The position numbers were made by a program, and so were the translations under genes. This document shows, piece by piece, positions 33,443-44,860 of a stretch of DNA of 64,000 bases. Origin of the DNA: Utricularia gibba (Eukaryota > Streptophyta > Magnoliopsida > Lamiales > Lentibulariaceae); contig NEEC01000017.1 of the NCBI GenBank assembly GCA_002189035.1, positions 1,116,001 to 1,180,000 on the forward strand, given 5' to 3'. Numbering within the stretch: position 1 is the stretch's first letter; each line of letters begins with the position of its first letter. The notes beneath the pieces were generated by a model that had not been told where the DNA came from, did not search any database, and saw only the letters and a program-made list of their open reading frames with translations.

Positions 33443-34322
33443 ACTATTATTCGCAGTCAAGTCTTAATTAAGAAAAATGCCCTAATTAATTCCAAGGATA
33501 TATTCGTCATTCCCTAGTCCATGTCCAGTCTCCCATCGGCAATTAGATTGGGCCGAGTAGGCTTTGGACCTTCAAGTGTAATTGTACTAATTAGCCCATG
33601 CCAAGCCGGCCCAACAAGCCTTAATTTCAATCACACTTATATTATACCTATTATATAATTTGAAGTTGTTCTTCACATTATGTCGAATAGAATCAATTTT
33701 AAGATTTTATAAATAAAATCAGTTTGAAATTGTAAAATTTTTTGTAAAATAACATAAAATTATATTATAAACTTTAATACAATAAATACATATTACAAAT
33801 TTGATTATACTAAATTATTATATAATATTATAATACAATGGAAATATAATAAAAAAATGAATAATATCATTTTCATATTTATTTTTTTATTTAATCATTA
33901 CAAAAGAGAATCATTAAATTTAATAATTTCTGAAATTAATCATAAAATCAAAATTTCTGATTTTACAAATTAAAAATTATAATTTTAAAAAATTAAACAT
34001 AATCATTTTAATAAATTATGAAAACAGAGTAGGCTTGCTTATGATGAAATGATTCATATCCTAAAACGATTCAATATTAATTTTTAAAATACATAAAAAA
34101 AATACCAAAATCATCACAACTTTTCTTCTTTTCAAGAAATTATAGGGGTTGAGCTTCTAGTTTCATTATCGATATTATATAAAAAAAAAGTATTTTAGAT
34201 GCGTCATAAGTATTCGTATACAACATGCTGATGCGTTGTTGATATTCGAATTTTAAAAAGACTGGGGATGGGATCCATGGTGGAAGACAGGGACCGCAAT
34301 GCTAATGTAATGTGATGATTGG

Positions 34323-34334
34323 CGCCACGTGGCG
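34323..34334. promoter_or_regulatory. Perfect 12-bp palindrome with G-box core
   Basis: CGCCACGTGGCG is its own reverse complement and contains the strong bZIP/bHLH site GCCACGTGGC. It stands about 1.8 kb upstream of the PQ-loop start (minus) and 3.7 kb upstream of the BELL start, so the gene it serves, if any, is unclear. Confidence 0.5.
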
Positions 34335-35889
34335 GGCAGAGAGCTCTGCCACCGGGAAGGACCACATGAGGACCACGGCCCTTCAATTATTTGGATGTCC
34401 CTTTCCTTATTGGGCCGTCCTTGTCCGAATTTGGGCCCATCCCTAAAGGCGACCCACCAGGGGACGGGGAATGGGCATAGGATTGCCAGGGGAGGGACAG
34501 AATTTCTTTTAAAATAAAATAATTACAAATATTAGCATCAGGAAAGCCCCAAATTAAGCACGTGGAGCGCCGCCATTGGTTATGGGCTCAACGTCAGTAG
34601 GTGAACCGCCGCTTTCCCCTTGAATAAATTTCTCACGTCCATTTCGGCAAGATTTATTCGCTTTCAATTAATAATTATTATTTTACATAAAATGTGGGCG
34701 GGTCCCATGTGAGGCATGTTTTTGGACGCTTCTCTTTGGTTTACATTGCACTTCTACTTGCCCAAACGAAACTCCATTTCTATTTGATAAAATAACTCAA
34801 ATTTAATCGTGTTTTCAATATTTAATTAATGACAAGTATTGCAATAGGGTATATAATAAGGAAGTGAATTTTATTATATTAAATATGTTATTATGCAACA
34901 TTATTATACTGAATTTTTCCTTAAAAAAATAACGTAGAGAAAACGAGGTTAATAAACATTTATAATACAATGGAAGTTAAGAACCTATAAATTTTATTGA
35001 TGAAAAAAATTCAGTTACATATTAAATAGTGTCATATGTTGAAATTAAAAATTTAATAAATCGAATGAACATAACTAAATTTCAAATATACACAATAAAT
35101 ATAAATCATATTAATAAACATGAACATCCACTCAAGACACACACAAAACTACCCACATTAGGATGCCTTTTCTTAATAATTATTTCTTGTAAATTTGTAA
35201 AAACGCAGTGTGTGTTGTCTGTCGTGTGACTACACACACCATACACAGGATTGAATACAAGCACCAGCTCGCTGTCAACAGTAAGGAAAGTGGATGATTG
35301 GGCCACGCTTCACTGTGGCTTATTTTCCTCTCCTCACCTCACCTCCCGTGGCAGTTAAATAAAGAAATGCAAATGCTTTATCCAACTTCACAATCCCATC
35401 GTCACTATCTTACTACATTGTTGTTGGCTTGCCAACCAGAACCAGTACAGGGAGCTTCCCTCACCTTCTCACTGTTACCGACAACAAGGAGCTACTTAAG
35501 AGGTTTGAGAGAGCAGGTTTATGGGTGATTGGTAAAGGAAAATATTGAAATTCAACGATAAATCAAATGAGCACACATGAAAATCACGTACATAATAACA
35601 TGAATTATATTAAAAAAACATTAAAATCAATCAATTATTTATAATTTTTTATATATTTGATTATATTAATTTTATTTTACGATGTGAAATTATGTATTGT
35701 AATACTTTGGGTGTGTCCGACTCAATGCGAAAAGCTACCCACATAAAAGAGATTCATCGTGTCTGAAGCATCGACGCGGATGCGCTCATACATGAATGAA
35801 ACCTGTAAGAACCAGACGTGGTAAACACACACGGGTGAATAACTAGTGAGTTGAACACACCAAACTGGGCGCGCTCGTGTGTGGGGGGC

Positions 35890-35945
35890 GAGAGAGAGAG
35901 AGAGGAGAGGTGGTGTGGTGCGCACGTGTGGGGGGGGGGGGGGGG
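35890..35945. repeat. GA tract followed by a 16-base G run
   Basis: (GA)n at about 35890-35903 and an uninterrupted run of 16 G at 35930-35945. Low-complexity DNA; such G runs can form quadruplexes and are prone to length error in sequencing. Confidence 0.85.
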
Positions 35946-37563
35946 CAGGGGTAAAATGGGCAACGAGTGAAAACAGAGTCCTGGTCGGTGGTCCCCAGGT
36001 GGGAATCGCGTGACCACTGACCATTGAACCAAAACACATGACGAGGAATGCAACACCACATCAATCAGCCTCCTTTTTCTGGTTGAGAAACCAAAAAAAA
36101 AGTCACACTTACCCAATAATCCGGTACAATATAATCTAACTCATATTTCTCAATAATGAAAAATGGAATTCTTATTTTTATAAATTTGTATTACAGTTCG
36201 GATATATTTTGAAAAAATTTTACGATTGATCACTACATTAAATTATAATTTCATGTCCATCTAACTAACCTGCAAGAAACTATAGACATCAAACCGACTT
36301 CTGCATCCAAAAGAGGTTAACTTCCACATTTTCACTCTTGATCTCAAAACTTATATTCATTAAATTATATCAACTACATAATGAGATTTTTAAAATTGTT
36401 ATGTATCTCAAACAATTATAATAACAGTCTCAGAGAGACAATAAAACAACGATATAAATCCTAATTCCGAAACTCTAAATTATAAAAATAAGAGATTAGG
36501 TCTCCTTATCTCATTGGTGCTGGGTTCTGCACTACGTCGGACTGATTAAGGTTCTACGCTCATGTCGGAATCAATCAAGCGTAACCACTTTGTGAGTGTG
36601 AGGTATCCAACACATGAAAAATAATACTGAGACTTCCTTCCTCTTCACTGTCGTTGTGATTTGAGGTTTCCTCCTCCACACTTGAGTTCGCCACAACTGC
36701 TTCCATGAAGTAGGATGCCAAGTCCCTCTCCAAGCACTGCACTCAAGTGGGATTGCCTTAACAGCGATAGATGCACCTCATCCACGGCAACACAAACCGA
36801 TCATGTACCCAATTTAATCATCGGTTTTTCCTATTGAAATTGAAATTAAGGATTCGATATATCGTATGAATACACAAAATATTAGACTTAATCAATTTTA
36901 ATGATTTATAATTTCTTATATACTTAGCTATTTGATTTTAAATTTTGATGTGATATTGTTTGTTTTAATGCATCCAAAATGACTATCCATTCCGAAAACT
37001 ATTTAATATGATAACAACTATAATTTCTAAATTTATTTTCTTTTTAAAATAGAAATCACCAAGTTGTTTTTGTAATGTTTTCTTTAAAAGCACAAGTTGT
37101 TCCAAATATGATCTTATTGTTTATTCTATATCAAAAGTATAAAATTATAATTTAAATTCTATAAATAGTTAATAGTTAAAAAAATTACTTCAATACTATG
37201 TTGTTTGGATACCAATAAAAATGAATGATGAAATGTGATATAGCGCAGAATTTAGAATCGACGGGTATATGAGATTTTACTGTATGTAATATTATTATAC
37301 TAATATATATTATAATTAAAAGAAAAACACAACTTATTATATTTTATTTTATGAATATTTAAATTCCAATAAATAGATTCTAAATTCTACACGCCAGTAA
37401 AATATCATCATTAAAAAAATAGAAAAAATAATATTATTTTATTTAATTTTTTTTTTAAATTTGACAATTAAGATGAAAAAAAGGGGTAAAAAGTGGGGAA
37501 TAAATTGGGGGCGCTCTGCTTTATTAAAAAACGAAATCTTGATAGAGCCCGGTCTACGGTGCG

Positions 37564-37578
37564 GGGTGTGTGTGCGGG

Positions 37579-37616
<38 letters not shown>

Positions 37617-37626
37617 TAGAGAGAGG
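37564..37626. repeat. (TG)n-(GA)n compound microsatellite
   Basis: About 12 TG units near 37579-37603 pass into GA units to about 37626, in the presumed leader or promoter of the BELL gene. Confidence 0.9.
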
Positions 37627-38046
37627 GGAGGGGCGAGACTTGAGCGAGCATTCTTTTGTCACAAGGGTATAGGAAGCTTGTGATCCAAACCCGACCTGAA
37701 AAACTTCTCTTTCGAGAAGATGATTGCAGAGAGCAACAGCAGCAGTGGAAAAGGAAAGAAAACGAAAGCTACACAGAGACACAAGATATAAGGACTCAAC
37801 AACCGCAGCCCCAGCTCCCCTCCTCTTCTTCTTTCCTTCATTTCCATCTCACACAACAACACACAGAGGAGAAAACGATGGTTCTTGGGTGATGGCTCTA
37901 TCCGTAGCAGGTACTCTAGAGGGCACACCGGGTTTCTCTCTTTCTTTGGGTGTTTTGGTGGATTAAAGTTTGTGTTGGAGAATTTGATCGAAATTTTCAG
38001 ATTGGTGAAGGGGGAGCAGGAATTAGTCAGGTGGAGATCGGATTCA

Positions 38047-41040
38047 ATGTCCCAGGAGTATCATCAGGGTGTATACAGTTTTTCTAGGGGTAGGTTCGAG
38101 AGATCGGGGAGGAAGACAATCAGATCGGTCGGGAAAAATTGAGGGTTTCGGGTTTCGATGCAGCGCCGCCGCAGCTGCATGATGGGGGTAGTGAGTTTCC
38201 GGTTTACGAGACGGAGGGTGTTTCTCTGGAGATGTTCAACTTTGCGAGCGGCGGGTCTGCGGCTGCTACAGAGTTACTTGAGAGCCAGATTCTTCATGGA
38301 TACCGGAATCCCGGAGACGGCAGCGCCGTGGATTGGTTTCAACCTCGGGATCTGACGAACCAATTTTTAGAACCGGGAAAAGAACAGACGAATCAGATTT
38401 CGAGTATTGATGCAGATTCAGCTGCGGCCATGCAGCTTTTTGTCATAAACTCACAGAAGCAAACATCTCCTCCGCCTTCTGCTGCTCCTTCGTCAACTTC
38501 CTCCGGTCAATTCCCGTGGTTTGTGAACACCGCGTCCGCCGCCGCAGGAGTTGTCGAAGGTCAAGGTCTTTCTTTGTCCTTGTCTTCACACAGAGCCGAA
38601 GAATTAAGAATGGGGGAAAGTGGGATGATGTTCTGCGGTGGCGTTTCTCCGCAGTACCCATTCAAAACCCTCTCCGGCGGCGCCGGAGTTTCTCACACCC
38701 ACGGTTTACCCTCTCCTTCATACAGTTCCTGGAACACGGTGAAGAAATCCAAGTACGGGAAAGCGGCCAGAGAATTGCTCGAAGAGTTCTGCACTGTCGG
38801 CAGAGGCCATATGAAGCGAACGAAATCAGTAAACCAAAACGCCGCCGTTTCCTCTCCTCCTGGTAAAGGTGCGCTGCCGCAAAGCTCCACCGCCGACAGG
38901 CTCGAGCATCAGAGGAGAAAGGTCAAATTGGTCTCCATGCTTGAAGAGGCACGTACAGCACACTCAGTTCTAATTTCTTTATTTTTTTTCAAAAAAAATA
39001 TTTAATTTTGAGACATATTAGTCGGTATTAAATGTTAATCTTTGATTATCCTATCATTAGCAGTAATTAATTATTGTATTATTTGCAGGTTGTATTCCAT
39101 TACTTTAATGGCAGCGACTGTTAAACTAAAAATAATTGAATTTATTTTATTCATGATTAGTTGCGTGATTATCGCCGTTGACTAAATTAAACATTCTTTT
39201 CATCATCATCATCATCTTCTTTTTCTCCGGCGAATTAATGCAGGTGGAGAGAAGGTACGGCCGTTACTGTGAGCAGATGCAGATGATCGTGAATTCCTTG
39301 GACATGGTCATGGGTTTCGGCGCAGCGGCGCCCTACACATCGCTGGCGCAGAAAGCCATGTCGCGGCACTTTCGGTCATTAAAAGACGCCATCTCCGGGG
39401 AGCTGAAGCGGACCTGCGAGGCGCTAGGTGAGAAAGAAGCCCCCATCTCCGGCATCACGAAGGGGAGACCCCCCGCCTGAGAATCTTGGAGCAGAACCTC
39501 CGGCAGCAGAAGGCGATTCACCAGATGGGCGGCGGCGCGTACGAACACGAAGCGTGGCGACCGCAACGTGGGCTTCCTGAGCGATCCGTCAACATTCTCC
39601 GAGCCTGGCTTTTCGAACATTTCCTGAATCCGTACGTCTCTTTCTAACCCTTTCTTCTTCTTACATGAAAACAGCAAGAAAAAAGCTTTCTTTTTCGGGC
39701 TAATTTTTTAAACCACTAATTTATTTTAAAAAATTATAAGTAAATTTATATTAGATTTTTCTTACCTTTAGTTTTAATGTTAGTGGGCCCCAGTTTCATG
39801 TTGTCTGGAAAAAAGGGTAACCTGAAATTGTTCACCTGCAATTAATTTTCTGCACATACGACATCCCATTAGACATCCTGCTAAAAACCATCATCTTCTT
39901 CCCCAATAAATGTTGGGGTCGACCCTCAAAACCTACTCTTTTGATAGTACTCAATGGGCATCCATGGAAACCCCTAAGCATAAGCAGAAGATGCTAAGGG
40001 ATCGGGAGTTCGATCCTCTGCCCTAATGTTTTCTAGTGATCACTGAAACCCTCCCACATATGTAGGCAAATTGGTGACAATCCAGATGAATTCTGTGTGG
40101 TTTCTTTGGATGTAATCTTCTGTTTGTGATGGTTGGAACCCCAGATAGGATAATGAAATGGGTGCTGAGAAAACCCTTGTGAAACAGTTTGTGTAGTTCG
40201 TCTGTGTTATGCAGTTGCGTTGAAGTATGCGCATGGTGTGGTTGGGAGGACTGTGAATGAATCTGAAGTCACTGTGCTTTGTGGTCTCTTTCTCAGGTAC
40301 CCAAGCGACGCAGATAAGCATCTCTTGGCACGGCAGACGGGTCTCTCTAAGAACCAGGTAATCCAACTGCATCTGATACCATTTCTGGGAAAAAGGGCAG
40401 CGGTGAAAATTTGAAGCTTGTTCGAAAATGGGAAGAAGATAAGATAAGGGTAGCTGTAAAAATCAAAACTTGTTTGAATCTTGGTGTGAAAAAAGGGAAA
40501 CCCAGTTCATGGTTCTGGATTCTGGTCCCGATGAAGTAAATTTCTGAAACAAAGTCAGGGCTTTTGCAGCTTTTTCTTTTCACCCCACTGAAACTGCTTT
40601 TGTTTTTTTTAATTCCTTACAAAATACTGTTGAAATGTATATTGTTTGTTTAGGTTTCCAATTGGTTCATCAATGCGAGGGTTCGGTTATGGAAGCCCAT
40701 GGTTGAGGAAATGTATCAGCACGAAGCGAAGGAAAAGGAGGAAGACGACGATGACGAAGAAGTTGACAATGAGCAGAGCAGCAGCTCCGGGCAAACGCCG
40801 ATGAGCGTCACCGCCTTTTCTCATCCTCATTCGAGTGCCCCTGATCCCTCACCGTCGCCGTCGATGCTGGATGCCGGCAAGCAGCGGACGGCGAGTGGTG
40901 ATATTGAAGCCAAGTTGATGAGTTTCGGGATGAGCGGTGGCGGCGGAAGTGGCGACGTCTCGTTGACGCTAGGTCTCCGCCAGGCCGGGAACACGTCTGA
41001 CAAGAGTCATTTATCGACTAGGGACTTTGGAGGTTATTGA
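38047..41040 (+). CDS. SAWTOOTH-like (BLH2/BLH4) BELL homeodomain protein, with two apparent frameshifts
   Basis: Exons: 38047-38948, 39244-39631, 40297-40357 and 40654-41040. BELL proteins are TALE homeodomain factors that pair with KNOX proteins; the SAWTOOTH pair shapes leaf margins in Arabidopsis. Seen in order: [20 protein letters not shown] start; [21 protein letters not shown]-like [11 protein letters not shown] box ([20 protein letters not shown]); BELL domain ([20 protein letters not shown] to [14 protein letters not shown]); homeodomain with [20 protein letters not shown] and [21 protein letters not shown]-terminal [13 protein letters not shown]; ending FGGY. Two sites break the frame: near 38134-38138 (A5) the start frame meets a stop, and near 39462-39465 (G4) the BELL domain runs out of frame, regaining family sequence ([17 protein letters not shown]) one base shifted. 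The first intron starts with GC instead of GT. Either sequence errors or a decaying gene; the homeodomain itself is intact. Confidence 0.85.
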
Positions 41041-42148
41041 AAAAATGAAAAACTAAAACTATGTATTATTAAATAATAAATGTATTAAATGTCCTAGTAT
41101 TTCATTATTCAAAAAGGATTTAATATCGATCACGTATTAAAACTCCTTCTAGAATATTCTCGAATTTTGAGATGGGATTTGTATTTGCTATTCCACACCA
41201 TAAGTCAAGGTAATTACTGCACATAATAGGAAATTGGGAGTAGAATTACTGAATTAGGTTTTGATAATGAAGATCAATTTTGTCGAAATTGAAAACATTT
41301 AAAGGCTGCACTGAAATGAAATAATGGGAACTTATAATGACTATTTAATTTAAATATCAATTATGTCAAATATTGAAATGGGAAAGACCAAGCATTCCTG
41401 ATTTTTAAATAATAGAGATCAAATATATTTAATATTTAAAGCGTGTAGATAAAATATATGTAGAGAGTATAAAACTATTGAGATTAATTATATCTGATAC
41501 ATCAAATTTTGGAAAGTAAATATACTCAATAAGGACAAATCTTGCGAATGGTTGCGAAACGTCCGATTTATGTCAAATAGTAGGGATTATTTTTTATACT
41601 AGCTAATTGTTTGGTTTGGGAGTTTAGGTATATTTTATGTATTTAAGATCAAAATTATATTTGGTAATTGAGTTTTGTTTATTGAAATAATATATGATTA
41701 ACATGAACTATCTCTTGAAATAAGAATTTCACATAAAAGATGAGTTTCTATATATGTGCTTAATTAGGACTTAGAATGAGTTGTGTTTATTTTATTTTTT
41801 AAAAACATATATGTTTTTTTAAATCTAAGATAATCGTTAAGGTTCTAGCTATATATTAAACAAGGCCTAAGTTAAATAATGGAGGTTTTTTGCATAATTT
41901 GTTGTGATATGGGCCCCATGTGACGTGCTTCTAGTGTCGGCGTGTGGATAATAATCATTCGGTTACTCAAATGGGCTTTAAATTTAGCTGGGCCTACAGC
42001 CCATTATAAAAGGGCTAATCGCGACCTGAACGCTTTTTGGCGAATACATTTGTTGCTGGACCGAAGCTTAGTGGCAACTCTTTATTCTCATAACAAAAAC
42101 TCCACCGGAAACGAGGTACAGAGACGACCCAAAGGCATCCGTTGAACT
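41041..42148. other. 3' flanks of the BELL and CAP genes
   Basis: AT-rich, with TGGGCC-like elements around 41910-42005. No gene was recognised; short ORFs here look like chance. Confidence 0.45.
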
Positions 42149-42675
42149 TCAGTAGGGTTTCTCTCCGATAACATTGCCGGGAGGATTATACAGACAAAGA
42201 GTTAAGCTAGATCGCGCATTTGGGCAAACAGCCTGAGCGCATCCCAGCTCCTCCGTCTTCCGCCACACAACCTGAGTGTAAACCCCGCAGTGACGATTCG
42301 CGGCGCACGAATTGTTCTCGTAGGTGTAAAAGGCCTTTTCGGCGATCCATGACTCAACCACCATTCGCGGCGGTGGGGTGAACCCGCCGGCCCAGAGCTG
42401 ATTAGCGCCGTACATGCTGTTGCTCATATCCGCGAAGCTGCAATTTTGCTTATCTCTTTGAAGCCGAACATTGAGCCCAGCCGTCCTAGCTAGACCTGGG
42501 CTCCAACGGAGATTCGCGACGCCGACATCAGATCTGGCGCGGTTGTGCGCGTCGAGGTAGTCCACGGCGTCGGCGGGGATCGCCGGCGGAGGTGACACCG
42601 CCCCGCCGGAGGCGGCGGCGTAGCGGCGCGAGATGTGATGAGGAGAAGGGAGAGCGCAGTCAGTATTTGCAGCAT
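42149..42675 (-). CDS. PR-1-like CAP secreted protein, with an apparent frameshift after the signal peptide
   Basis: Single exon, about 175 residues. The start MLQILTALSLLLITSRA is a clear signal peptide with cleavage near Ala17. The CAP domain follows in another frame: VDYLDAHNRARSDVGVANL, LRWSPGLARTA, NSMYGANQLWAGG, VVESWIAEKAFYTYENNSC, HCGVYTQVVWRKTEELGCAQ and the closing C-L-Y-N-PPGNVIGEKPY. Cys residues fit the PR-1 disulphide pattern. The two frames meet at C4 on the plus strand (42601-42604; G4 in sense), and one more base there would join them, so the reading is broken as given. PR-1 family proteins are apoplastic, bind sterols and mark defence. CACGTG elements at 42756-42761 and 42789-42794 lie just upstream. 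Confidence 0.83.
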
Positions 42676-43538
42676 TTTATGGCAGCGCCGTTTCTGTCCA
42701 ACGTTGAAGAGGCCGATTGCTTAAAACGGCAGCAAGATTTGGAGATAGGTAGCGGCACGTGATCAGCCTTGAATGGCTACTGAAAACGCACGTGGCCCGT
42801 CAAATATATTTAAAAGCATTTATTACCATGTTATTATTTACCTAATCAATTTATTAGCATTTTTTTAAAACGGAGAAAACTAATCGAAATACCAAATAGA
42901 AAACAAAAAAGTAGCGTTCAGAATGAGTAGGAGGTTAATTGATCGTCAACAGATTTCAGATCAAATTGATATCCTCATCACGCCCACTAACAAAAAAAAA
43001 AAAATGTAAAAACCAGAAATCGGAGAAGAAGATCAGAAAAATAAAAATCTCAGTTCCTCTCAGACAAATGCCTCGAAATGTCGTCACGATTCACACAAAA
43101 TGGATTTCGATCGGACTCGTCATCGTATTCTGTTCATCCCTGAAGAAGGCGACACCGGAAAAAAAAAACGGCACTCGCGCCAGAGAAACCAGAAAGGAAG
43201 AAGAAATCTAAGCACACATTCAAGTGAAGCAGTGCGATAGGAGAATAGACAAATTCTGGGGTTTTTATAGCGGAGAATTAGGGTTTTCGCTTGCTTTTGG
43301 ATTTAGGACTGGGCTGCCACAAGGGTTAAAGATTATAATGGGCTTTTCAGAAGCCATAGCCCAATTATCTTACTGCATCAGGCCCAATCCGGGATTAATA
43401 ATTTAAATTTTTTTATATAAATTAACCATGAAAATAATTATTAAATTGGATTAACAATTTAAATCCACAGTAAAATATTTTTTTATAGAAATTTTCTGAC
43501 AGGATTTATTGTAAAGCTAAGGGATTTGTGGTATTCTT
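42676..43538. other. CAP promoter and spacer to COR413
   Basis: Two G-box cores lie close to the CAP start. 42940-43260 is A-rich, with a short plus-strand ORF (43069-43211) that I do not recognise. GGCCCA-type elements are at about 43310-43385. No gene is supported. Confidence 0.4.
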
Positions 43539-44698
43539 TTATCCGGTGACTCGTGCTATAAAATCGAATATCGGAAAGACGAGGAGGAGGATGATTCCGG
43601 TGGTGTTGGAGACGCCGTGGCTCTGAGTGAAGGAGTTGCGGAAGCCGCCGGTAGCCCGGATGTGCTCTTGCAGAAGATAGCAGCCAATTCCCAAGCATAT
43701 GGCCACACCAAGCCAGTTACCTCTCAATGTATGCGCGAACAAATGGGGCGACACGATGAGCAGGAGAATCAGCGAGCCCGGTATCTCCAGACAGTCTGCG
43801 ATCATCAGTAAATTCAGCAGAGTTTGATTCATGGAGTGCTCGTATGCTTTTGTTATTTATACCTGGGAAATGTCTAGGGAAGAAAAGCCTGAGGACCACA
43901 GTGATAAACGCGACCCACTTTCCGAATTCTCCGCTGTGAATTCCCATCAAGGGAAAGAGTTTATGCAAGTAACATGGAGCTGGATCAAGGGGAGGGAGTT
44001 CATTCACCTGAGGAAGTTGAAGAGGGCAGATGGGAAACTGAAGAAGATGTAGGGGACGAGGAGTGTAGTCAGCATGTTGCTTCTCCAATTTGTTCGATCC
44101 AAGATCAGCAAGTAGCTGCAGTTAAACGAAGTCAGATCAGAAACAGATTCAGATCCAATAAGCTCTTTATTATGATTTGAAACATTGGGCATGACAAACA
44201 GTATCGCAGAACAGAGCACATAAACCTTGCTTCTAGGCGATTACAACACAAAATCCCTTGAAAATGCTGTTAGAATAGATTAGGCTACCATGATGATGAT
44301 TACATGCCGGTTCAAGAACCAAATCAGGATTCGGAATACACACCCTGCTCTGTATCTTTCACATTGAAAATGTCTTGTATAGATCCCCCTATTCAGGCTA
44401 ATTCGAAATCAACACTACTATTCCCTCATTTACATCCACTCGGATCGGCAAACTTTAGCATTCCAGAGTTTACCATACAAAGAAAAAGAATCACAAAATC
44501 AGGGAAGCAGAAGAGGACTGACATTGCAGATAAGGATGAGACCCATCTGAGCAATAAGGTGCCAACGGCAGTGCCACCCAATCCCGCCGCGTGATGGACG
44601 AGTTTCTCGGCGGCAAGTTTGAGATCTACGAAATCGGCATCAAGCAACGCCATCATCTCTTGATCGGTTTTCATGGCGATAAGATCGACTCTCTTCAT
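43539..44698 (-). CDS. COR413-PM: COR413 cold-regulated plasma-membrane protein
   Basis: Four exons on the minus strand: 44698-44523, 44115-44008, 43933-43863 and 43795-43539, joining to 204 codons (203 residues), the normal length. The product reads MKRVDLIAMKTDQEMMALLD, then ADFVDLKLAAEKLVHHAAGL, then the family hallmark LLILDRTNWRSNMLTTLLVP, GKWVAFITVVLRLFFPRHFP, IPGSLILLLIVSPHLFAHTL, GCYLLQEHIRATGGFRNSFT and a final hydrophobic stretch. About five membrane helices are visible. WCOR413/COR413-PM proteins are plasma-membrane proteins induced by cold, drought and ABA; their activity is not known. The last exon alone reads back into the intron as a plausible 97-residue membrane protein, but the joined model is clearly right. 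Confidence 0.95.
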
Positions 44699-44779
44699 TT
44701 TTCTTCTCTTCCACAAGCCAACTCAACTCCCAATTCAGCAGATCACCCGTTCTCTCAAAGTACTACGAAGCTGGTGTGG

Positions 44780-44860
44780 TATGCACACATATATAGAAAG
44801 AAAGATGAGGAAGAAGGGAAGGCCACCATGATCGCCGTTGTGAAGGAATGTCGGTGCTAC
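44780..44860 (-). promoter_or_regulatory. COR413 core promoter with DRE/CRT element
   Basis: On the minus strand ACCGAC at 44855-44850 fits the DRE/CRT core bound by CBF/DREB factors, and CTATATATG at about 44788-44796 fits a TATA box. They lie about 155 and 90 bases upstream of the start codon, an order expected for a cold-inducible promoter. Confidence 0.6.

Larger units (their letters stand above)
33443..38046. other. 4.6-kb gene-free stretch before the BELL gene
   Basis: Mostly AT-rich. Landmarks are TGGGCC-type elements at 33550-33620 and 34410-34440; a G-box palindrome at 34323-34334; a CT/GA tract and G16 run at 35890-35945; a segment of different composition at 36490-36830 that might be a transposon remnant but has no recognised ends; and a (TG)n(GA)n microsatellite at about 37579-37626. 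From about 37600 on, CT-rich sequence followed by ORFs without family resemblance is probably the 5' leader of the BELL gene. Confidence 0.4.

Noticed and set aside
36490-36830. LTR or other transposon fragment
   Set aside because: Composition differs from its surroundings, but no terminal repeats, primer-binding site or coding remnant could be shown.
39990-40030. tRNA or SINE in the BELL intron (GGGAGTTCGATCCTC like a B box)
   Set aside because: No matching acceptor stem or anticodon arm could be folded; one box is not enough.
42939-43211. Lys-rich plus-strand ORF that looks ribosomal-protein-like
   Set aside because: Low-complexity A-rich sequence; no match to any small ribosomal protein I know.
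43539-43832. Stand-alone 97-residue membrane protein on the minus strand
   Set aside because: It is the last COR413 exon plus intron read-through; the four-exon COR413 model explains it fully.
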